Of a DNA stretch of 64,000 nt, positions 59,526 to 64,000 are shown one piece after another (the stretch's first letter is position 1; every line of letters begins with the position of its first letter). Made by a program: the position numbers and the translations under genes. The stretch is from positions 2,542,001 to 2,606,000 of the forward strand of contig NZ_CP033924.1 of NCBI RefSeq assembly GCF_003815875.1, in the 5' to 3' direction. Source of the stretch: Chryseobacterium lactis. Lineage in GTDB: Bacteria; Bacteroidota; Bacteroidia; Flavobacteriales; Weeksellaceae. The notes under the pieces were generated by a model, which searched no databases, was not told the DNA's origin, and worked only from the letters and a program-made list of their open reading frames with translations.

Positions 59526-61192
59526 TATTGGGCTCCAAGTAACGCTCCCGAAACATTCCATGCGCTAAAACTTGTGCCTTCTGTAGGGCCTTGTGGGATC
59601 TTTATCTGTATCGTATGTTTTCCTGCTTTCAAATCTCCAAGAGAAATGAAGTTAGGATTGGTCACCGTTCCCGGACACCAGTTGGATCTGCTTAGGTCTG
59701 ATGAAGATAGTCCATCCTGGAAATTTCCAGAAGCCGGATTGTAAAGTCGGTAAGATCCACAATCTGTTCTCCATGGTGTAAAAGAAAAAACGGATTTCCC
59801 ATCCACAAGAATCGTATTTGCTTTAGGAACGAACTCATCGCCGTTTTCCCAACCTCCGTGTCCTGTGGTTGTATATCGTAACTGAGCGTTTTTGAGATCA
59901 TTCTTTAAAGTAAAGTCAACCAAAAGCCCTTTGTCTTCGTTGAACATCGTTGCATAATCCTGTCCTGCCATTTCCATAATATTTAAGGTATTGAACAGAG
60001 GAATCGCAACATTATTTTTATAAACAGTCTGATCGCTTTTATGAATCGTGATTTCAAGACTTACCTGATGTCCTCCTTTATCGTAATTACCGATAAAAGT
60101 ACCTATCCAAAGCTCTTTTCCGGATAATGAAGGTTTCAATTCTGTAATATCCTGTCGGTAAGGGCTTACAGTCTGCCAGGTTTTATCTTTAAGCTGATTA
60201 TGATTAAATTTCTGAATTCCAAACGGAGTAAAAAATCTCATCATTTCCATAGCCGGGCTGTAATTATCTGTGGCGGTTACCCCGTAATATTGTTTTCCGT
60301 TTCCGTTTTCAAAAACAGGAAGCGTTTTTGCTCCTTTTTCCAATCCGTCAAAAAATGATTTTTCTTTATCCTGAGGAATAAAAAATACCGTTCCGGTTCT
60401 GTCATAGGCATCGCCATTAGAATGTTGTTTCAACTCTACGAAAATATTTTCACCTTCCGTGATTGCCGGGAATTTAACTTTTCTGAGAATGATAGTTCCG
60501 TTAGCATACCTTTTTACGGTATTATCTGATTTTGAAGCATCAGAAAAATTAATCGTTTCATTGTCGAAAACTTTTAAAGTCGTAAATCTGCTTTTCCAGA
60601 GTTGATCTTTATACGTTAACTGATCGGTAGACTGAACAGATCCTTTTATCAGATTATTGATTTCTGTATTCTTAATTTTCCTGATTGAAGCAGCGGTAAC
60701 AAGTGAGTTTTTATTTCTCTCCACTTCCAGAACAAGTCCGAGGTTTTGTCCTAAATTTGATGGGCCTCCCTGAATTTTTAAATCATTAGTGTACCAAATC
60801 TCTATTGTATTTGAATTGACTTTGGTGATTGCTTTTTTACAGCTATAACCCAGAATTTTCTTCGTCTCATTTGTAAACTCAAAAATCTGTTTTCCTACAG
60901 CCTCAGCATCAGATGTTGAAATGACTTCGCCAGGCTTTAAAAAACCATAGGAAACGATGATGTTGGAAGGCTTTTCAACCTTTGTGATTTCAAATGGATA
61001 GTTGCCTTTTTGTTCTTTAATAGAAGTGTTTAAAATAAAGTTTTCCTTTTCGTTAGCCCAAACTATGGTAGAAGGTTGGTCAGATACGGTTTTTCCATTA
61101 TATGAGCTTGTATATTGAATCTCATAAGTCTGCGCAGAAGCAAGACAGAATAAGAAAATAGCCAAAAAACTGAAGGTAATTTTTTTATACAT
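59525..61192 (-). CDS. Secreted PNGase F-like glycosidase with GLPGLI-type N-terminal domain
   Basis: A 555-residue protein with signal peptide (MYKKITFSFLAIFLFCLASA). Residues about 25-250 look like a GLPGLI domain: EIWYTNDLKIQGGPSNLGQN then LGLVLEVERN (131-160) mirrors the W(Y/F)T.DI....GP...GLPGLI.E pattern. The C-terminal part (about 270-555) matches peptide-N-glycosidase F, with TTTGHGGWENGDEFVPK, TDCGSYRLYNP and SRSNWCPGTVTNP; PNGase F cleaves N-glycans between Asn and GlcNAc. It recalls PNGase F-II of Elizabethkingia, which also has an extra N-terminal domain. No T9SS domain seen. Confidence 0.85.
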   Translation of the reverse strand: MYKKITFSFLAIFLFCLASAQTYEIQYTSSYNGKTVSDQPSTIVWANEKENFILNTSIKEQKGNYPFEITKVEKPSNIIVSYGFLKPGEVISTSDAEAVGKQIFEFTNETKKILGYSCKKAITKVNSNTIEIWYTNDLKIQGGPSNLGQNLGLVLEVERNKNSLVTAASIRKIKNTEINNLIKGSVQSTDQLTYKDQLWKSRFTTLKVFDNETINFSDASKSDNTVKRYANGTIILRKVKFPAITEGENIFVELKQHSNGDAYDRTGTVFFIPQDKEKSFFDGLEKGAKTLPVFENGNGKQYYGVTATDNYSPAMEMMRFFTPFGIQKFNHNQLKDKTWQTVSPYRQDITELKPSLSGKELWIGTFIGNYDKGGHQVSLEITIHKSDQTVYKNNVAIPLFNTLNIMEMAGQDYATMFNEDKGLLVDFTLKNDLKNAQLRYTTTGHGGWENGDEFVPKANTILVDGKSVFSFTPWRTDCGSYRLYNPASGNFQDGLSSSDLSRSNWCPGTVTNPNFISLGDLKAGKHTIQIKIPQGPTEGTSFSAWNVSGALLGAQ

Positions 61193-61308
61193 ACATTAAT
61201 AAATTTGCTGCAAAATGATCGTAACTTCTTACAGCTTCTAAGTGGTGTACTCTAATACAGTTAGTAGAGGAAAATATGAAAATGTTACAGATTTTAAGCA
61301 TAAAACAA

Positions 61309-61335
61309 AAGAACTACCCCTTAGGAGTAGTTCTT
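61309..61335 (-). terminator. Terminator of the RsmB/NOP-like gene
   Basis: Stem AAGAACTACCCC against GGAGTAGTTCTT (one mismatch) with a TTA loop; on the minus strand followed by TTTTGTTTTATG. Lies 20 bases past the stop at 61356. Confidence 0.75.
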
Positions 61336-61355
61336 GTATGTATATTTGAATAAGA

Positions 61356-62561
61356 TTAAGAGACTCTTTCGATCAAAGCCATATAGAATCCGTCATACCC
61401 TGTACTAGGCATTACTTTTTCATCTTTGATCATCTTATATCCCGGATTGTTTTTTAAGAATTCTTCTACCTGCTTATTGTTTTCAGAGGGAAGGATAGAA
61501 CATGTGGCATATACCATTTGTCCACCTATCTTCAATATTTTAGAGTAGTCCTGAAGGATCTGCTGCTGTTCTTTTTTAATTCTGTCGATAAAATCCTGAT
61601 CAATTTTCCATTTGCTGTCAGGGTTTCTTTTTAAAACTCCAAGACCCGAACAAGGGGCATCGATCAAAAGCCTGTCTGCTTTCTCATGAAGACGCTTGAT
61701 CACTTTATTGTCAGAAATAAAACGGGTTTCAATGTTGTGAGCTCCTGCTCTTTTAGCACGACGCTTTAATTCTGTCAATTTCCACTCGAAAATATCCAGC
61801 GCAATAATCTGACCTTTGTTTTGCATTAATGCTGCTAAGTGAAGTGTTTTTCCTCCTGCACCTGCACATGCATCCACAACTCTCTGGCCTTCCTTTACAT
61901 CAAGGAAATACCCGATCTTTTGTGAAGAAGCATCCTGAACTTCAAATAAACCTTCTTTGAAAGCAGTGGTAAGGAAAACGTTTTTCTTCTCTTCCAACTG
62001 TACTGCATCCGGATAATTTTTGATAGAGAATGAAACAACTCCTTCATCAGAAAGATCAGAGATCAGTTCTTTGGTAGTTGTTTTTAAAGAATTGGTTCTT
62101 AAAACGGTAGGTGCCTGCTCGTTCAATGCACTCATTTCTCTTTCCCAGTTCTCACCCAATTCTTTCTCCAAGGTCTCGGCCAACCAATCAGGAATAGAAT
62201 GTTCTATTGCTTTGGTAGGTACGGTGTTCTTTTTAAGTTTAGTCAGGATATCTGCAATTTTGATTCCGTCAAACTCTTCAAATTTTTTATAATTGGTTTT
62301 GCTCCAAAGAAGATACGCGATAATAAGTTTATAGATGTTATTCGGTTTTACCCCTTCACCCATATAATACTCAAGGCGCTTTTTCCAACGGATGATATTG
62401 TAGAAAATCTCAGAAACAACAGCTCTGTCCTGGCTTCCCCATTTTCTGTTAGCTTTTAAAAGTCTTTCGATTACTTTATCTGCGTATTTATTTTTCTCGA
62501 AAAATGTTTCTTGTAAAGCATCGTGAATTCCGATCGCTAAGTTTCTGTGAATAAGTTCCAT
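61356..62561 (-). CDS. RsmB/NOP family RNA 5-methylcytosine methyltransferase
   Basis: A 401-residue methyltransferase. The N-terminal 130 residues are helical as in RsmB/NusB-like regions; then VVDACAGAGGKTLHLAALM (SAM loop), IIALDIFEWKL, LLIDAPCSGLGVLKRNPDSKW (motif IV, Cys of PCSG) and MVYATCSILPSENNKQVEEFL (motif VI, catalytic TCS). It methylates cytosine in rRNA; which site is not clear. Start chosen at 62561. Confidence 0.9.
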   Translation of the reverse strand: MELIHRNLAIGIHDALQETFFEKNKYADKVIERLLKANRKWGSQDRAVVSEIFYNIIRWKKRLEYYMGEGVKPNNIYKLIIAYLLWSKTNYKKFEEFDGIKIADILTKLKKNTVPTKAIEHSIPDWLAETLEKELGENWEREMSALNEQAPTVLRTNSLKTTTKELISDLSDEGVVSFSIKNYPDAVQLEEKKNVFLTTAFKEGLFEVQDASSQKIGYFLDVKEGQRVVDACAGAGGKTLHLAALMQNKGQIIALDIFEWKLTELKRRAKRAGAHNIETRFISDNKVIKRLHEKADRLLIDAPCSGLGVLKRNPDSKWKIDQDFIDRIKKEQQQILQDYSKILKIGGQMVYATCSILPSENNKQVEEFLKNNPGYKMIKDEKVMPSTGYDGFYMALIERVS

Positions 62562-62932
62562 AAGTTTGCTTCGCTGTTTTGAATCTGCAAAAGTACGACT
62601 TTTAATTGAGAGTTTGGAATTTGGCTGGTGAGTTTGAGGGTTTGAGGGTTTGGGTTTGAGAGTAAAGAGGGTTTAACAGTGGGAGAGTTTGGAGAGACGG
62701 GGAATTGAAGAGGTTTAGTCAATAGCCGGTTTGGGTTGCTATTAAATTTTACTGCCATAAATTTTGACGCAGAACGCAGGGTTTTCTTGGAGTTGTTCAT
62801 GATTTTTAAGATCGTAAAGGTGTTTCTAAGTTGCATCCAGATTCACTATTCATTTTGCGAAGCAAAAATTGACAATTGATATCATTATTTCTCTATCATC
62901 TCCAAGTCTATTATCCGTCATTTTATCTGCTC
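62562..62932. other. Intergenic region with G-rich repeat
   Basis: No convincing gene (a 99-codon minus-strand frame here is low-complexity). GGG runs at 62638, 62646, 62652, 62669, 62681 and a GGGG at 62699 separated by TTTGA- and TTT-type spacers, giving GAGGGTTTGAGGGTTTGGG on the plus strand. Confidence 0.5.
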
Positions 62933-62963
62933 TTGACTTCAACCTTCTAAAGCCCTACCTTTG
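62933..62963 (+). promoter_or_regulatory. Promoter of the PhnA-like gene
   Basis: TTG (62933-62935), 20 bases, then TACCTTTG (62956-62963), an exact TAnnTTTG; the ATG follows at 62978. This is the best Bacteroidota-type promoter in the window. Confidence 0.7.
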
Positions 62964-62977
62964 CAAAAATTAAAAAT

Positions 62978-63322
62978 ATGAGTGATACAGTACTTTGTCC
63001 GAAATGCAGCTCTGAGTTTACCTATCCAAGCGATAATATGATGGTATGTTCTCAGTGTTTCTATGAATGGAATCCTGAAGAAGTAGCTTCTGAAACTGCT
63101 AACGAAGGAAAGATATTAGACTCAAACGGAAATGAACTTCAGGACGGAGATTCTGTAGTGGTAGTTAAAGACCTTCCTGTTAAAGGAGCGCCAAAGCCGG
63201 TGAAAGCAGGTACAAAGGTGAAAAATATCCGTTTAAGACCTGGAAGTGATCATAATATTGATTGTAAAATTGATGGCTTCGGAGCGATGGCTTTAAAATC
63301 AGAATTTGTAAAGAAAGCATAA
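62978..63322 (+). CDS. PhnA-like zinc ribbon protein (YjdM family)
   Basis: A 114-residue protein. Residues 5-31 form a zinc ribbon ([19 protein letters not shown] then SQCFYEW; four Cys in two CxxC pairs). The rest is the PhnA C-terminal SH3-like domain: [55 protein letters not shown]. Despite the name, a role in phosphonate use is doubtful. A strong terminator follows. Confidence 0.9.
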   Translation: MSDTVLCPKCSSEFTYPSDNMMVCSQCFYEWNPEEVASETANEGKILDSNGNELQDGDSVVVVKDLPVKGAPKPVKAGTKVKNIRLRPGSDHNIDCKIDGFGAMALKSEFVKKA

Positions 63323-63499
63323 AGCAATGGCTTTAGTTTTTGGCAACTTTAACAGGTTGTCCAGAAATTATTTGCCATAAGTGCATAAGAAAAGGAAAAA
63401 ATTGGACAGTGTAATCTTTCAAAAGACTTAATTGCAAGATTGCTAATGTCCGTCTGGAAGGCAGAAAGAGAAATAACCAAAAATTTCCTTATGCTGTGT

Positions 63500-63554
63500 A
63501 ACTACAAATGTAAGAAAAAGTTTCAGAACAGGTTCTTATATTTGTAGTTTTTTT
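63500..63554 (+). terminator. Intrinsic terminator of the PhnA-like gene
   Basis: 17-bp stem AACTACAAATGTAAGAA against TTCTTATATTTGTAGTT (one G-T pair) with a 16-base loop (63500-63549), followed by a run of T on the plus strand. Confidence 0.75.
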
Positions 63555-63573
63555 ATCCACAAATTGTGGATAA
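63553..63573. promoter_or_regulatory. Inverted pair of DnaA boxes
   Basis: TTATCCACA (63553-63561), AAT, TGTGGATAA (63565-63573): two exact DnaA boxes of opposite orientation in a 21-base dyad, adjacent to the terminator T-run. No further boxes seen within about 200 bases. Confidence 0.55.
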
Positions 63574-63604
63574 GTATAAGGGAATGTATTAGTTATGGGG
63601 AAGT

Positions 63605-64000
63605 CTAAATGAAAGAAATTCTAATTGATCCGTCTAACCTTTCGTCGGTATATAGCACCAGTTCCTTATCTTTAGCTTTAATCTTATTCCAGTAGTAGCT
63701 TCCTGCAAATCTGCTTTCCATTACCTCTGCGTCAAGCCCGTTTTCGGTGATTCTGATTTCTTTTGGATAATAAGATAATTTTTGAAGCTGAAAATCTGCT
63801 GCTTCAGTTTCACTAAAAATATTCACTTCACCAAAAAGCTTGGCAACATATGAATTATAAGGGTATCTGTAGGTTTGTTCCGGGCTGTCATTCTGAATTA
63901 ATCGTCCATCCTGAAGGATGACAATCTGATCGAGCCACGGCATAATATCCTGAAGTTCGTGGGTAGAGATAATCAAAGAAATTCCGTGTTGGCTTACATA
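63605..64000 (-). CDS. ABC transporter ATP-binding protein, C-terminal part (cut by window edge)
   Basis: The frame is open to the window edge, so the N-terminal Walker A/B and signature motifs lie outside. The visible part begins with the H-loop (LIISTHELQDIMPWLDQI), then ILQDGRLIQNDSPEQTYRYPYNSYVAKLFGEVN, typical of the end of a MalK/PotA/FbpC-type ATPase, followed by a TOBE-like domain (about 70 residues; ITENGLDAEVMESRFAGSYYW). These ATPases drive uptake of metals, sulfate, polyamines or sugars; substrate unknown. It is the last gene on the right. Confidence 0.8.
   Translation of the reverse strand, partial: YVSQHGISLIISTHELQDIMPWLDQIVILQDGRLIQNDSPEQTYRYPYNSYVAKLFGEVNIFSETEAADFQLQKLSYYPKEIRITENGLDAEVMESRFAGSYYWNKIKAKDKELVLYTDERLDGSIRISFI

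Noticed and set aside
62537..62836. 99-codon minus-strand frame upstream of the RsmB-like gene
   Set aside because: It reads through the G-rich repeat and is Pro/Ser/Asn low-complexity; overlaps the RsmB start.

Overview
The window looks like a chromosome segment of a Flavobacteriia bacterium in the Chryseobacterium/Elizabethkingia group (family-level inference). The signs are GLPGLI-family proteins, a T9SS sorting domain, a PNGase F-like enzyme, a split transketolase, Bacteroidota-type promoters (TTG, about 20 nt, TAnnTTTG), A-rich leaders instead of Shine-Dalgarno sites, and low GC. Two halves meet at a tRNA-Ser gene near 29.1 kb.

Positions 1 to about 29.05 kb read as an integrated mobile element of the Bacteroidota ICE type. 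Its right end carries a tyrosine recombinase (27.4-28.8 kb) facing the 3' end of tRNA-Ser(GGA); its left end is not in the window. From left to right it holds: a redox set (partial TlpA-like thioredoxin, DUF6520-like peptide, MauE/DoxX-like membrane protein, lipoprotein) and a TPR/AraC membrane regulator, with five copies of a short motif between them; an orphan type VI secretion cargo island (VgrG, DUF4280 PAAR-like tip, putative toxin, TPR protein, unknown); a minus-strand ICE housekeeping block (SSB, DUF932, six small unknowns, PRTRC E, C, an unknown, B, ThiF); a CHAT protease with a small partner; a grasp-with-spasm RiPP cluster; and an SRAP protein with small unknown genes.

The RiPP cluster runs GLPGLI protein, GG-leader precursor, ATP-grasp ligase, a previously overlooked 59-aa gene, SPASM protein, with a TlpA-like thioredoxin divergent. 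The 59-aa gene overlaps both maturase genes by exactly four bases (ATGA), so it is probably part of the machine. The SPASM protein has the C-terminal cysteines but no CxxxCxxC radical SAM motif.

From 29.05 kb to the end the content is ordinary core chromosome: asparaginase, rRNA/tRNA modification (TrmH-like, RsmE, TsaD, RsmB/NOP-like), TamB, Lrp, split transketolase, secreted metallopeptidase with T9SS tag, sodium:solute symporter, a minus-strand stress/redox cluster (GNAT, OsmC, ferredoxin-like, TMEM175, flavin reductase, pirins), a DHA2 efflux pump, asparagine synthetase B, a GLPGLI/PNGase F fusion, a PhnA-like zinc ribbon and a partial ABC ATPase. Several intrinsic terminators, three good Bacteroidota promoters, a pair of inverted DnaA boxes and a G-rich repeat are also visible.
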